From Cunninghamella blakesleeana (taxonomy: Eukaryota; Mucoromycota; Mucoromycetes; Mucorales; Cunninghamellaceae): a DNA stretch of 64,000 bases. Position numbers and translations under genes: made by a program. Position 1 is the stretch's first letter. Every line of letters begins with the position of its first letter. The stretch spans positions 3,031,501-3,095,500 of the forward strand of contig JAFCIZ010000005.1 of the NCBI GenBank assembly GCA_017871115.1, written 5' to 3'. Below are positions 22,801 to 36,794 of the stretch, in pieces. The notes under the pieces were generated by a model. It was not told the DNA's origin and ran no database searches. It saw nothing but the letters and a program-made list of their open reading frames with translations.

Positions 22801-25800
22801 ACCTTTAACAAAAGTTGCTGCAGGATGGCCTAAAGTACCGATATCAGGCTTTGTTGGAACGAGGTAAACATATAGTGCATAAGGCACAACATCTTGACGG
22901 AGTTGACTTTCTAAAGCTACTACTGTTGTTTCTTGAAGGCTCATATTTTGGAATAATGTCGAATTAGTAGGTACATTACTATGATAGTGACTATTAAAAT
23001 AGGCTTGGACTTGATAGCAAAGACCAGCATAACGCAATGATGCTGCTACATTCGGATGGCGTTGTTTAATATTTGTGATATCTTTGATGTGATCCTTTTG
23101 ATGATTTATCTATTATAATAATAGAATTTACATTAATATAGAATGCTTTTTTTATCTTATTTTTTTTTTTTTTGTTATAACCAATTTGCTATTACCGCGC
23201 ATTGTAATGATAAATCACGTAATGAAAATCCATCTTTTGTCAATATTTGTTCTTCATTATATAAGTTAACAAGTTTTTCAAATAGTTTTTCATCTGTATT
23301 AAAATCTTTTTCTATCACATTAGTTGAAACCCGGTCAATATCTATGATTTTTTTAAGAATAAAAATTAGATTACTTTTTCTTTATAAACAAATAGAAGTA
23401 AAAAAGATATATGAGTAATAAAAGAACTTACAGAATAACTGTAATAGCAACCAGACAAGACTATTATCTTTGGATATATGGTTCTTAGTGCCAGGTGGGT
23501 AAGGTATATTTTCTTCATTATACACAAGATTATAAAAGTCTTGTAATATATCTTCATAGGTAAAAAAGCTGTTAAATTAAAAATAAAATAAAAAAGGATA
23601 AGTGGAATGAATAAAATATAAAATTTGATAAATATTTAAAACACAATAGTTACTCTGCAGCAACAAAGCTGTATAATTGATCAGCCGTTTCCATCATTAA
23701 TTCCCATAAAGCAATATTTGTCGGAATGGTCATTTTAATATCTTCTCCTCGAATTGAAGTAGCGGATGTAAAATTCAATGGCAGCCGATCTTCTTCTAAT
23801 ACTAAAAAATATTTATAATTATAAAAACTATTGTCAGAATCAAAATAATAGCAAATAATAACAAATTATTTTAATGAATCGTGTAAAATATATTAGCATT
23901 TTTACCTTCACGCTTTTCATTTGAGCTATGATGTTGCATACACAAGATAACATCACGCACTTTAGATACCATAGCTTTACGAATAAGAGTAGTATCAAGG
24001 CCAGTTTGTGTTAAAGACATAGCTAATTGTCTAAATTCATCCATAGAGGCTCTTTGGAAAAGCATATCTCGAAAGTGAGTTTCAATATTAGTAGAATTCC
24101 CTTCTTTAACAAATTCAATCTATATAGGTATATTTAATATGAATATTTTCACTTTTAGTTTTTATCATTACCAACATCAGTACTGCTATTATTATTATTA
24201 TATTACCAAATCTCCTTCAAACATGTGATAGCTTGTTCTTGTTGTTAAATCATTAAATTCATGTCGACGGCTTAGTTGTGAAATTAATGGCCAAGATGCA
24301 TCTGAAAATGTATTAAAATACTACCAATTAGAGCAGAGATATATATACTGTTTATGATTACTATATACTATTCTTTATTACCTGGTGGCATCATTAAAAA
24401 AGCTAGGTGTCTTCTTCTCTTTCCTAACTCGTTTACAAATTTTTCCATAGTCCAATGAATGCTTTGGGCAAAAGTTCCTCTTAAAAAATGGCCGTACACG
24501 TCAGGTAACTATTATATATATATATTAATTATAATGAAATATATATAGATCAATTTTACATTAAATTTACTTACTGCTAAAATAATATCATAGTATTCGA
24601 GCACACCCGCACCATCACCATTGGGCCCAATTAATAATAAGTTTATTAGTTCTTTTCCTTTGTTTAAACATTGTGATTGGATATTAGACAAGTTAGGAGG
24701 TAGAGTGTTGATTTCTCTTAAAACATGTTTAATGATATTAATAGCGATTAATGTTGGTATTCGCTCTAAAAGACGTGGATCTTGGTGAATAGAAAGTATC
24801 ATATGTCTCAAAGTCATTAGCCATATATTTGGATTTGTAATAGGTGGTTGAAGCATATGAGAAGTCGGCACTGCATTTAAAAAGTGGCCATAAAGTTCAG
24901 GGAACTAAATATAAATATGTTTATTAGAAATAGGTGATATTATTTGACTAATACTTTTTTTAATATAATCATATTTTAAACTCATTACCGAATAAATTAC
25001 ATCGTAATATGATATAGAACCTATACCAGCAGTAGGCATTGTTGTAGAGTTGATTAATAGAAATCCATTTGATGATATGGCATTAGTATTTTCAGGCCTA
25101 ATTAAAAATAATTCTAATAATTCTTTACTAACATCATAGCAACTCTGTTGCAGTTTAGATAAGTTATTAGAAGGTAATCTTGTTAATTCCATCAGTATAT
25201 GCTTAATTATACCAAGAATTACAGGTGTAGTGACACCTGCATTATACAGTTGCTGAGGGGTATTGTTCCGCAAACAAGATTGCATGAATTGAATAGTTAT
25301 GATCCAAGAAGATAGATATACTGTTTGTTGTTGCTGAAGTTGAAGCTGTTGTTGTGGTTGCAATTGTTGCTGTGGTGTTAAATTTACAATTCGAAGAGTT
25401 AAAGTTAGAGTCAGATCTTCTAATAACTGTCCCAATGGAAAATGCTTCATCAATGTAATATTATGATCTGTGGTTAAACCAGAAGGTGTTAGCTTTGAAA
25501 TTGTAGGTGCAACTGGTAGAACGCATAATAGTTGGTGCAAAAATCTTAATAGTCGAATATTTTTAGTTAACGATAAAGGTGGTTCTCTGTATTTCAATAG
25601 TATAACTTTTAAGTGTTCTTCCTAATAATAACAATAATAATAACAATTTAAGTTCATACATATAAAAATATAAAAGATATCATTTTTTACGTATAACTTA
25701 CCACACTACCGTACTGACATGCCCGCATAAAATCTACTACCAATGCATCATAATCTACATGACTTGTATGTAAGGGTATTGGAATCATAGAATTGTCATA

Positions 25801-26222
25801 AAGTGTAAGATCTTCTTTAATGTTAGGATGTAGCAGTCGAATTCGTCGCCTTTTATTTGACTTTCTACTGAACAGACTTTTTTTTGGAGGAAAAAAAAGG
25901 CATGTTAATAGTTGATTTATTTGAAATATATTTGAAATGTTTCTTTATTACCCATAGTACGCATTATCGTCACTTTCATTTATAGATAAGTTTTGCTTTT
26001 TTTAGTAGTAGTGTTAAAATTTACCAGTGATAAAGATTATTGATAATATACAAGAGAGTAAACAAGTATTAATTAAGTAGCTAATTATATTATTACTATT
26101 ATTATTTTAAATTTAAAACTTTTGCTTCTTTAATATACTTATATAAATATATATATTACCACTATATTATTATCTTGAATATCTGCAAATAATCGAGTAA
26201 CTACAGTTCTTAATGATTCCAT
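19551..26222 (-). CDS. MED23: Mediator tail subunit MED23, 17 exons
   Basis: Exon bounds in transcript order: 26222-26160, 25995-25952, 25867-25702, 25621-24989, 24904-24575, 24508-24382, 24301-24207, 24119-23906, 23801-23654, 23568-23432, 23341-23196, 23109-22568, 22493-20992, 20907-20791, 20678-20308, 20251-19877, 19769-19551. All phases agree and give 1742 residues, longer than the roughly 1370 of human MED23. The C-terminal two thirds follow MED23 closely: LILCSLWMFAIT, LLDAMIWKYQWVNFNDVIM, LLGDILEKYGHLFHYHQYPL, VQLLYICFLLGPALHRIEKL and VFDFLHHIRARFV. MED23 links activators to RNA polymerase II in the nucleus. It is absent from budding yeast. A Gln-rich insert lies in exon 4 (about 25325-25380). 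Weak points are the A-rich acceptor of exon 2 and the GTTGAA donor after exon 15. Confidence 0.9.
19824..19867. repeat. TTA/TAA microsatellite inside a MED23 intron
   Basis: About 14 copies of TTA lie in the last MED23 intron. Read through without splicing they would encode poly-Asn after the GAG|GTAATT donor. Confidence 0.9.
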
Positions 26223-27123
26223 TTTGGAACAAAAAAGTAAAAACTGGAGTAGTTCTCGGGTAAATATATAAAATTTCTAGGTTTTAATATCCGCAATTAA
26301 CGCGTCTGCAGTCACTTTTTTATATAAGATCACCACGTGATTTATCCAACTCAATTCACATATTAGATGCTATTTTTTGTATATATTTAACATTGCATTG
26401 ATATATTAAATCAAGCGCTCTTGTTCCTTAAAATTTTTATATTACGGAATTTACATGTAGCGATCACCCAGAAAAAAAAGCTAATTTTTATTTATTTTCG
26501 GATTTTTATTTGTAGCCTATAGAATAACAGCATTTTTCTTTTTATATGTAAATAAAAAAGCTTTTAAATAAAAAACTTTCTATAATAATGTTTCGTTGTT
26601 GAAAGGCATCTTTTCTTTATTATTTACTAATTTCCATGGTGCTCAGCTGTTCAGCTCAATAAATTACATCACTTAGAATTATGCACTTTCCTTGAGGCTT
26701 ATATTAAGAAAAATTAACAAGATTTTATTTTTAGAACTTATAAATAAAATATAATATTAATCAATGCAAAACAAGCTAGATATTTCTTTTTTATACTATT
26801 CTACATTTCTGCTAAAATATATACAAGTTTTCTTTTATTTGTTTTTTATTTTATTCAATGAAGTAAAAATAATAATTTTTTTATATAAGAATCAAGTATC
26901 TATTGAACGATTTTCATATTTTTTTTACAATATAAAATTTACCATGAAATTGAACATCAAATAGCCGTAAAAAAATTTCACAAAGACTATTGGCTGCTTG
27001 GGGCAAATGTCGGAGTACAGAAGTCAATCGCCAATTTCAAAAATATTAAAAAAATAAGAGATTTGTGGTTTTTTTCCTTCCCTTCTTTTCTTTAAATATA
27101 TCTATTTGTACATTTGAAAACTA
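26223..27123. promoter_or_regulatory. Divergent MED23/NKAP promoter region with ACGCGT and CACGTG
   Basis: This 0.9 kb separates the start codons of MED23 (left) and the NKAP-like gene (right). Close to MED23 lie ACGCGT (26300-26305, an MluI cell-cycle box type sequence) and CACGTG (26334-26339, reading TCACGTGG on the other strand). The TCACGTG core recurs at the ABCF promoter. The remainder is AT-rich. The frame at 26764-26964 is low-complexity. Confidence 0.4.
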
Positions 27124-28565
<1,442 letters not shown>

Positions 28566-28679
28566 ATAATTATATGATATCATTTTTATTCTTTTTTATC
28601 GTTATTATTGTTAAATTGAAATAACTGTATCAATATATCATAATAGAAACAATATAAATAAATATAAATAACAAAATAG

Positions 28680-30644
28680 TTATTGACATTTTGTTTCAAT
28701 AATAGATGAACCAACTTCTTCATATTCCTTTTTGGATATCCATAATTGATGAAAAGTTCCTAGAGATGCTAAAATTGATCCACCTAACCAGCTACTGCAT
28801 TTACGCTCTATTTGATTTCCAGCTGCATGAATCTTGATTTTACTCTATTTTTTTTAAAAAACAATAATAATAATAAATAAGCATGAGTTATAACAAATTA
28901 ATCAAAAGTAGACAATGAATGCTTTTGATTTCATTATCACGTTCTTTTCTAAAAATAAAATAAAATAAAAAAAATTTTCTTACACCAGGTGCCAACATTG
29001 GTAATTCATAATTCAAACGTTCATTGAAACCAGGGAATAAGGTATTGCCACCAGTAACGACAATATTATTAAAGAGCAAAGGGCGTAAATCAATATCACA
29101 ATTAGAAATACTTTGATATACCATTTGATGCATAGCCAAACTATCGTTAATTTGTTGTTGAGTTAAGCCCAACTTGGGAATTTTGGTATCTAGACTATCA
29201 GATGTGAAATTGGGCTTTAAAAAAAAATTAACATATAGTTTTTTTGTAATTAGTAATTATTGTTAATATCAATATATATGTCGTTACCACACGTAAAAAT
29301 TCTTTAGGCTGATATAAAATTTCAGGAATTCTGTATCTTTCAGCGCCAAACGAATTATTATATCCACTAGGAAATTCGAAAGGCTTTTGTGGCCGGGATG
29401 CTATGATTCTATTATTGTAGTTGTAAAAGTAAAATTAGAAAAAATAAATGAATGAGTGAGTGAATGAATTAGAAAATAAGAAATATGCTAGGTGGTGTGT
29501 TAACATGTTATAGAATTGTTTTACCCTTCATCAAATGTCATTTCTGATACTTGGCATACTGATTCTTTATAATCTAAGATAACTTTCTATAATAAATAAC
29601 AATAAAAAAAATGAATATGAATGATATAAAACAGGTTTACATAATTGTATATATAATAACTATTTAAACGTACCGATACTTGAAAATCATGGTATGAGTC
29701 TGTTACTTGAATATCATTGTACAATTCTATCTGTGGGGGTTGACCACTTTCCACAGGTTTTTTTGAAGCAATTTTATAATTTGGTGTAACATCAATTTGA
29801 AGGTCTGTAGTAAGCTGATCTAATATTTGTTGTGTCAAAAGATCCCCTCCAATACTACTTTTTAAAATACCCTTTTTTAATACATAACCATCATATACTG
29901 GTACACAACTTGTCTTTCCACCCCCACTATCCAATACTAAAGCCGTTGCCCTTCCAACTGAGAAAGCTGTCATTACTGCGTCTTTGGCGAGATAAAATGC
30001 TGGAAATTCAAATTTTTCAAAGGCTAACTCTGCTAGTTTTTCACGGTTTTCAGTTGTATTCCAGGCCACTTCTGTACAAAGCAGAGGATGTTCTAAAGGA
30101 TTTACGCGTAAAGCTGTTCTAAATGTTGAATCCCATATTGCTTCCATAGCATCCCAATCTTTTACTATTAATATTATTATTTTTAAAAAAAAAGAAAAAA
30201 AAGTTAGAAAGAGAAATAAATGGAATATGTATATATGTATTAAATTACTTAATCCATCTTCTATAGGGTTGACTATTTCCATATTTTGACGAAGGGTGTT
30301 TACTTTGTTATCGCCAATGTAATATTGTTTATATTTATCTGCCGAAGAAACTTTCGTACTCGTTTCAGTCATATCAACGTCTTCATTTTTGTTTGAAGGT
30401 ATGTATCCAATATTTGTTGGGAACATAGCTTTTGGTGTTTCTTCACCTGCATAACCAGCACGTACATTTGTCGATCCAATATCAAGAACTAAAGCATTTA
30501 CTTCATCTATAAAATACGTTTTGATAATAAATATAGAAAATTATTCACATATTAATTATGTATAAATATAAATATGAATCGGTAGAAAAATAAATAAAAT
30601 GTAGAGATTGGGTTTATTTAAATACCTCCACCGTAAGTCACCAT
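28680..30644 (-). CDS. ARP4: Actin-related protein 4 (NuA4/INO80/SWR1 subunit)
   Basis: Exons in transcript order: 30644-30626, 30506-30249, 30164-29674, 29586-29525, 29408-29288, 29214-28984, 28844-28680, giving 448 residues. The actin fold is clear: [60 protein letters not shown] and [23 protein letters not shown]4-type features are the [17 protein letters not shown] beginning and the acidic insert near VDMTETSTK after PTNIGYI. ARP4 (BAF53 in animals) is a shared subunit of histone acetyltransferase and chromatin-remodelling complexes and is not a filament former. Length lies between human BAF53A (429) and yeast Arp4 (489). Confidence 0.92.
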
Positions 30645-32420
30645 GGCTATGCTATTATTATATGAATATTTTTTTTAAAAAAAAGAGAAAAGAAATATCT
30701 AAATATATGAATGGCGCTTAAATAAATTTCAAACAGCCATTTCACTATTTACAGTCACAGTTTTTTTTTTAAAAAAAGCGACCTCATCCTATTTAATATA
30801 TTATATACCTCTTACTTTTTTTGTTTTTTAATATATTTTTAATTTTTTGTAATCAATAATAATCAATAGTGTAATAATGTAATAGTAATAATATCAATTC
30901 ATATGAAAATAAAGTTGTCTTTTCCTTTCATATCGTTTTTATGGCTTATAAAAACCTGATAATGAGGATTCGGATAACCAACCACTAACCACAAAAAATA
31001 AACGCATTTATGCTAATACTCCCAAAGAGAAAATAAATACTACAGTGAATTCAAAAATATTTAAAACATCTCACTATCTAAGAACTTTTATTTTCGGTGT
31101 TTCGTAATTACCAGTTTTTCTAACTGAAGATAAATTAAAGTTTGTGATAATTGTAGAAAGATTAATGAAAGACAACTTAAAATCTTTATTAACCTTATAC
31201 TTCCAACCAGATAAACCAATAAAAGAAAAATATGTTTTGCAGTATAATGGAGTAATTTTTACAACTTTTACAGAAAAATACGAATTTATTCCTTGTTTTT
31301 GGATGATAATAGTGATGCTACTCGTTAACGATAATTGGTTTACCCTTTAGGGCGAAGTTTAGAATTTTGCAGTATGTTAAAAAAAATCTATTAAACTATA
31401 GTGAAATTATTAATATCATTTTTGAACACTTCTGGTTTGTTAGAAGATACGAATACGCAATATTTAAAGTAAATAAAAAAAAATTAGTAACTACCAATAT
31501 TTATTACACGATATTCATTATTTGGACACTGGTAGACTTTTTGATAAAATGAAATGGTACGCCACCATATTGTTGATATTATCATGACGATAGCCATACT
31601 ACAGTATATGCAGATAATATACATATTTTTCTTAAAAATTGAAAGAATTACGAGAAGTTGATCTGTCACCTAAATAACTAGACAAAGATATCTAATGCAA
31701 AATTCAACACAATAAACTAAAACATTTTCTTTCAATAGTACAATAGATAATAATTAAAGATTTTCTTCGATACTTTTGATTTCTTCGAACTGTCATTTAA
31801 ATCTGATCCCTTAAATGCGTCACTGTTCCAATTCTTTCTTTAAGACGTATACTTTTAACGCTATCTGATGATTATTGTTTACTTGGAAAAAACTACTTAA
31901 CATTCCCTATCAATGTCTTTTTTCCAGATTAATATTCAATCCAAAAATTCACAACTAAATTCCAATAAACATTATATTCTCATAAATTACTATTTAGATA
32001 ATCTAAAGTTTATATCAAAATGGCTCCTTACGTGAATGGTTTGATTCTTACTGAAGATATCACATCGGGTCCAATAGGTGGGGATACTGTTTTTAATCTA
32101 TGAAAAAATGTAATATTTAGTATAAATAGAAATCTAAAGACTATCAGCATAGACTTGCGCTTATAGAACAAAAGTTATAAATGATAACCTACTACCATAA
32201 TCAGCATTATTTTTATTTCTTACTACAATATAATTCTTCTTAGAAAAGGGTTATACCTCTCAATACAGCATGTGACCTTTTAAAATTATATTAATTTTTT
32301 TTTCTTTTTCCGAAATAAAAAATTTAAGTTGGCCTACAAAAAAACCTTCCCCTTTTTTTACTTGTACTTTTATCAACACCATTACTAATAATAACAATAA
32401 TAAATATAAATGCTACTATA
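30645..32420. other. 1.8 kb intergenic region between ARP4 and ALG7
   Basis: AT-rich DNA. Frames at 31144-31350 and 31367-31552 (68 and 61 residues) show no family features and have no splice context that would extend them. A 27-codon ORF with a good start context at 32020-32103 is listed separately. Confidence 0.4.
32020..32103 (+). CDS. Possible 27-residue upstream ORF before ALG7
   Basis: CAAAATGGC is a favourable start context. The ORF has a coding-like, less AT-biased composition and encodes MAPYVNGLILTEDITSGP and nine further residues, then stops. It lies about 320 bases before the ALG7 ATG. It could be an upstream ORF, a lost exon or a gene fragment. I do not recognise the peptide. 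Confidence 0.3.
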   Translation: MAPYVNGLILTEDITSGPIGGDTVFNL

Positions 32421-33902
32421 ATGATTTTTTCTAGTTTAAAGCATCTAACCGATCATCATGAAGCCCTTTTTATATCTTTTATTATGACTATAATAGCTTC
32501 TTATATTACATTTAAAACTATCCCTAAACTTAAACAAACTTTTATAAATGCTAGATTAACTGGATTTGATGTATTAAAAATAAATAGGCCTACTCTGTAA
32601 ATATATGAATGGAAATTAATACATAAATAATAAAGCCAAAAATATGCTAATCTTAATTATCATACATGTATATCAAATAGACCTGAATCTATGGGATTGC
32701 CTGTTGCTATTATATATCTTATTACTTTATTCTTGTTCATTCCTATTCCTTTTATTGATTGGTTTCATGATAAAGTATCGGTAGTTCATGAAGAAGCGCC
32801 AACTATGGGTACCTTTCCATACCATAAGGTAAGTATATAGTAATAATAAAAATAGTAATAATAATGGTATTTAGAATAATAGTAATAATTTTATTATGTT
32901 AAATATTTTATATTTAAACATAAACTTTATATATTTTATACTTATATATTAATTTGACAGCTAGGTGAAATTCTTTCCGCTATCTTAGCTATTCAATCAA
33001 TGGTATTACTTGGATTTGCTGACGATGTATTAGATGTGCGGTGGCGGTATAAGGTATGGTTTCCAGCAATAGCAGGCATTCCATTATTAATATTTTATTA
33101 TACTAATTTTGGAGTGACATATGTTGTAGTCCCAATTCAATTAAGACCTTATTTTGGGTTCATAGTTGAACTTGGTCCACTTTATTATTTATATATGATA
33201 TCATTTATTATATTTTGTACACATAGTATAAATATATTAGCGGGTATTAATGGTATCGAAGTAGGGCAGACACTTATAATTGCTATATCAGTAATTATTA
33301 ACGATTTACTTTATATGTATAATAATTCTGATCCATCAAGTTTACAAGTACATTTATTCAGTCTTTATTTTATGCTACCATTTGCCGGAGTGACATCTTC
33401 GTTATTGTACTATAACTGGTTCCCTGCTCAAGTATTTGTTGGTGATACGTTTTGTTACTTTGCCGGAATGACACTAGCTGTAGTAGGAATTCTTGGTCAT
33501 TTTTCGAAAACTTTAACGTTATTTTTTATTCCTCAAATGTTTAACTTTTTGTACTCATGTCCTCAGATTTTTCGATTTGTTGAATGTCCAAGACACCGTA
33601 TGCCAAGATTATCTGAACAAAACGTATTGCATTTCTCCTCCGTAAGAATGATAAAACCAATATCTACTTTAGGCAACTTTATGCTGGAATTTCTTAACCT
33701 TATTGGCTTGTTAAAAGTGGTATCCAGAGATGAACGTGGTAGAATCTACGAATGCAACAATTTAACAATATTAAACTTAGTTTTAACATATACCGGTCCA
33801 TTGTCTGAAAAGAACCTTACTTGCATCATACTTCTTATTCAGATTATTTGTAGTTTATTGGGATTTTTTATTAGATATAATTTGGTCAATTATGTTTATT
33901 AA
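32421..33902 (+). CDS. ALG7: UDP-GlcNAc:dolichyl-phosphate GlcNAc-1-phosphotransferase
   Basis: Exons are 32421-32596, 32681-32828 and 32961-33902, giving 421 residues, the usual length for ALG7/DPAGT1. It catalyses the first step of lipid-linked oligosaccharide assembly for N-glycosylation on the endoplasmic reticulum membrane and in other fungi is the target of tunicamycin. Visible family blocks are RPTLPESMGLPVA, GFADDVLDVRWRYK (metal-binding Asp pair), NILAGINGIEVGQ, FVGDTFCYFAGMT, and CPRHRMPRL with its basic loop. About ten hydrophobic segments are evident. The start is fixed because the ATG at 32410 meets a stop after two codons. Confidence 0.95.
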
Positions 33903-34379
33903 ATATATATGTATATATATCAAAAGGGAAAAAAGCTATAGTATTAATAAAAAAAAGTTGGTATTAAACCCTTTATTAGAAATCTAAGGACTATAATAAA
34001 TTATTATCATGCAGTAAACTTATCGAATCAAAATATATGACAAACATCGACCATATTATAAAAGCAAAGACTAATGGAACTATGAAATTAATTAACATTG
34101 TTACAAAATATGGCGAAAAAATATGTTTTAAATAGTATGTTATTGCATTTAATGAGATTCGAGTGATAAATATATATATCAGTACAACAATGCATTAACA
34201 AATAATAAAAAAAGCTGTTTTTTATTATTGTTCTTCTTTCATTTTTACTATATTTTTGTCAAGATCAATAAAACATATTATTATTAAAGAAAACTATTTT
34301 TTTTAGTAATAACTTTTCGAATTCGTTTAAGTAAAAATCCATTTGTATTTATTTAATTTAATTTAATCGATTCACATTT
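33903..34379. other. Spacer downstream of ALG7
   Basis: AT-rich DNA with no ORF or RNA gene that I can support. Confidence 0.4.
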
Positions 34380-35050
34380 AGTTATACTTATAAAACTATA
34401 ACTGGTGTTCACTACTCTTTGATTTTATTATTACAAAAATTTGATCTTAATCCATATTATCAGGTAAAACGTTATTTGAATTGGTGGTGCTATGACTCTA
34501 TTGGCATAATTCCACTAATATGATACCAGTGCTGTAACAGTTATATTAGGACTCTTTTTTTAAACATTAATTCCTGGGACTTTCATAAATTTTCTACCAT
34601 ACTCATACTCCCTTTAAATATCACTTGCTTTAATGTAAATAGAACTGATTTTCTACTTTTCATTCTTTTCATTTCTCTTTGTCAATTTTTTTATAATAAA
34701 TTATTAACTAAAAAACACTTGTTTAACTTGGCCACTTTATAATACAAACTTTAGACATTTGTTTTGTACTACTTTATTTTGCTTATAACTTATCCAATAA
34801 CTGAATATGTCTATTTTTATTTGATCTATTCATTTTATTTTATATTTGTTCGTTCAAATATTTTTGAACAATACCTACCAAAAGTAGCTTAAACTTTATA
34901 TTATCAATATACTTTTTTGCAAGTATTAATTTTTTACTTTAATAGGTCAATTTTACAGTATTCCCCTAATTTTAATTTTCTCTCTTTCTTCAATAAAATT
35001 CTCATTATTTTAATAAAAATAAATCTTACCAGAACACACATACTACAATA
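34380..35050. repeat. Diverged copy A of a dispersed/tandem repeat
   Basis: The segment from about 34637 (AAATAGAACTGATTTT, then TTTATAATAAATTATTAACT, CCACTTTATAATACAAACTT, GCTTATAACTTATCCAATAA) aligns in order with segments at 36956 and 37898. A fragment at 34385-34420 (CTTATAAAACTATAACTGGT) resembles the 3' part of those copies. It is non-coding. Confidence 0.6.
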
Positions 35051-35241
35051 TAGTTTATTTTGCTTTATTTAATTTAAGTTAATATTTAGATCTACTTATC
35101 ATTATATCCATAAAAGGAAAATCAAACCTTTAAACACTGTCAGTAATGATGCTCCTTAGTACTTTATTTTTCTTTCCTTTTTTGGACTTGATGTTGTGTT
35201 ACTGATGCCTTAACACCAAGGTGTTTTTTTTTCCTCTCATA

Positions 35242-35389
35242 CAGTATTTCCACATAATTTTTTCGGTTTTTTAGTAAATTTTTGTCGGGATTTTAAACCC
35301 TTTTTTGTCGCTTTTTTTTAAAAAATTTGTCGCTTTATTTTTTTTTTTTTGTCGGTTTTATTTTTTTGTTTTGTCGTTTTAAAAACGTT
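35242..35389. repeat. Left terminal inverted repeat of the Tc1 element
   Basis: Its partner is 36795-36942. It contains five spaced copies of a TTTGTCG core (TTTTTGTCGGG, TTTTTGTCGCT, ATTTGTCGCTT, TTTTGTCGGTT, GTTTTGTCGTT) on one strand, separated by A/T runs, and ends near AAAACGTTTT. The repeated core is a good candidate for transposase binding sites. Confidence 0.85.
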
Positions 35390-35485
35390 TTAAAAACTTT
35401 ATTTAAGCATAAATCAAAATAGCCTATAGAACTTTTTATAAATCCAGAGAGATTTTGAGGTACAAGTAGTCACTTAAGAAATAAA

Positions 35486-36793
35486 ATGGAATTTTTTTAT
35501 GAAGATGGTCAAGGAAACATAGTAAATGAAAAAGGAGATAATCCTTTGGAAACTAATGATCAAGAGGATAGTATTCAACTGGATATTTTATTAAATCTTC
35601 AACAATATTCAAATATCCAGTTAGAATCATCAAAAGTTGATATGAATGATGATGTTATATCCGCTGATCTTCAACCATTAAAGAATGAAGAAAAAAAAGT
35701 TGCAAAAAGTCCTAATCGTAAATGTAATAAATATACAGAAATGGATAAGTATAGGCTAATAATGTTAATATTAGAAAAGCTTCTAAAAGCAGGACAAGCT
35801 GGAAGACAACTTGGTATTCAGGAACGTACAGCTCAAAGATGGTGGAAAGAATATCGTGAAAACCCTGATACTTTTTTTAATACTAAAGAAAAAACTAAAC
35901 GTAAAACAAAAAAATTACATGACATCCATAAGGAACATATTGTTGAATATATTGATGATTATCCATCTACTGCTGTTGATCAAGTAATGGAATCTTTGGT
36001 TAAAAAATTTGAAGACTTAGATATTAAAAAATCTGCAGTTCACAAGTTTATGAACGAAGAATGTCAATTAACATTTAAAAAAGCAGCATTTCATTCAACA
36101 AAAAGATTATCTGAAGAAACTATCAATAAGAGATATGAATGGATTGTTCATTGGAAAAATACAGATATGGATTATTATAAAAATTGCATATTTGTTGATG
36201 AATCAGGCTTCAATATAAATATGCGAAGAAGTAATGCTTGGGCTCCTAAAGGTAAAACACCAATTGTGGAAACCTCATCTACAAGAGCAAAAAGTCATAC
36301 AATTTTGGGTGCTATTTCTTATTATGGTGTCATCAACATTTCTCTCAGAAAACCAAACAGACCACAAATAAATAAAAAAAGAAAATTAGAGAATGAAAAA
36401 GAAAAAAAAATTGGTAAAGGTACTAATACTAGTCACTATATTAAGTTTTTATTAGATACAATGGACATTATGGATAATTACCCTTATATGAAGAATTTTT
36501 ATATTGTTATGGATAACGCTCCTATTCACCAAAATAAACAAATTGAAGAAGTGATAGCAGAAAGAGGATATCGACACATATATCTTCCACCATACTCTCC
36601 TGATCTGAATCCAATTGAACAATTCTGGTCTACTACAAAGAGTAAAATGAAAAGAACCAACTTCTTAGAAGAAGAAACATTATCAACGAGAATTAAGGAA
36701 GCTTGTTACTTAGTTACACCTCAAAATCTTTCTGGATTTATAAAAAGTTCTATAGGTTATTTTGATTTATGCTTAAATAAAGTTTCTTTTTAA
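35486..36793 (+). CDS. DD34E transposase of the Tc1/mariner superfamily
   Basis: A single frame of 435 residues. Residues about 80-205 form helix-turn-helix DNA-binding segments (AGQAGRQLGIQERTAQRWWK, then AVDQVMESLVKKFEDLDIKK). The catalytic core has the first Asp in CIFVDESGFN (about residue 238), the second in FYIVMDNAPIH (about 343) and Glu in SPDLNPIEQFWS. There are 34 residues between the last two acids, the Tc1-type DD34E spacing. The enzyme cuts and pastes its element at TA dinucleotides. An acidic, Gln/Asp-rich N-terminal extension of about 75 residues precedes the binding domain. The stop codon abuts the right terminal repeat, so no 3' untranslated region exists inside the element apart from the repeat. 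Confidence 0.95.
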   Translation: MEFFYEDGQGNIVNEKGDNPLETNDQEDSIQLDILLNLQQYSNIQLESSKVDMNDDVISADLQPLKNEEKKVAKSPNRKCNKYTEMDKYRLIMLILEKLLKAGQAGRQLGIQERTAQRWWKEYRENPDTFFNTKEKTKRKTKKLHDIHKEHIVEYIDDYPSTAVDQVMESLVKKFEDLDIKKSAVHKFMNEECQLTFKKAAFHSTKRLSEETINKRYEWIVHWKNTDMDYYKNCIFVDESGFNINMRRSNAWAPKGKTPIVETSSTRAKSHTILGAISYYGVINISLRKPNRPQINKKRKLENEKEKKIGKGTNTSHYIKFLLDTMDIMDNYPYMKNFYIVMDNAPIHQNKQIEEVIAERGYRHIYLPPYSPDLNPIEQFWSTTKSKMKRTNFLEEETLSTRIKEACYLVTPQNLSGFIKSSIGYFDLCLNKVSF

Positions 36794-36794
36794 A

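Noticed and set aside
31144..31552. Two adjacent plus-strand frames of 68 and 61 residues
   Set aside because: No motif, start context or splice signals. Composition follows the AT-rich background.
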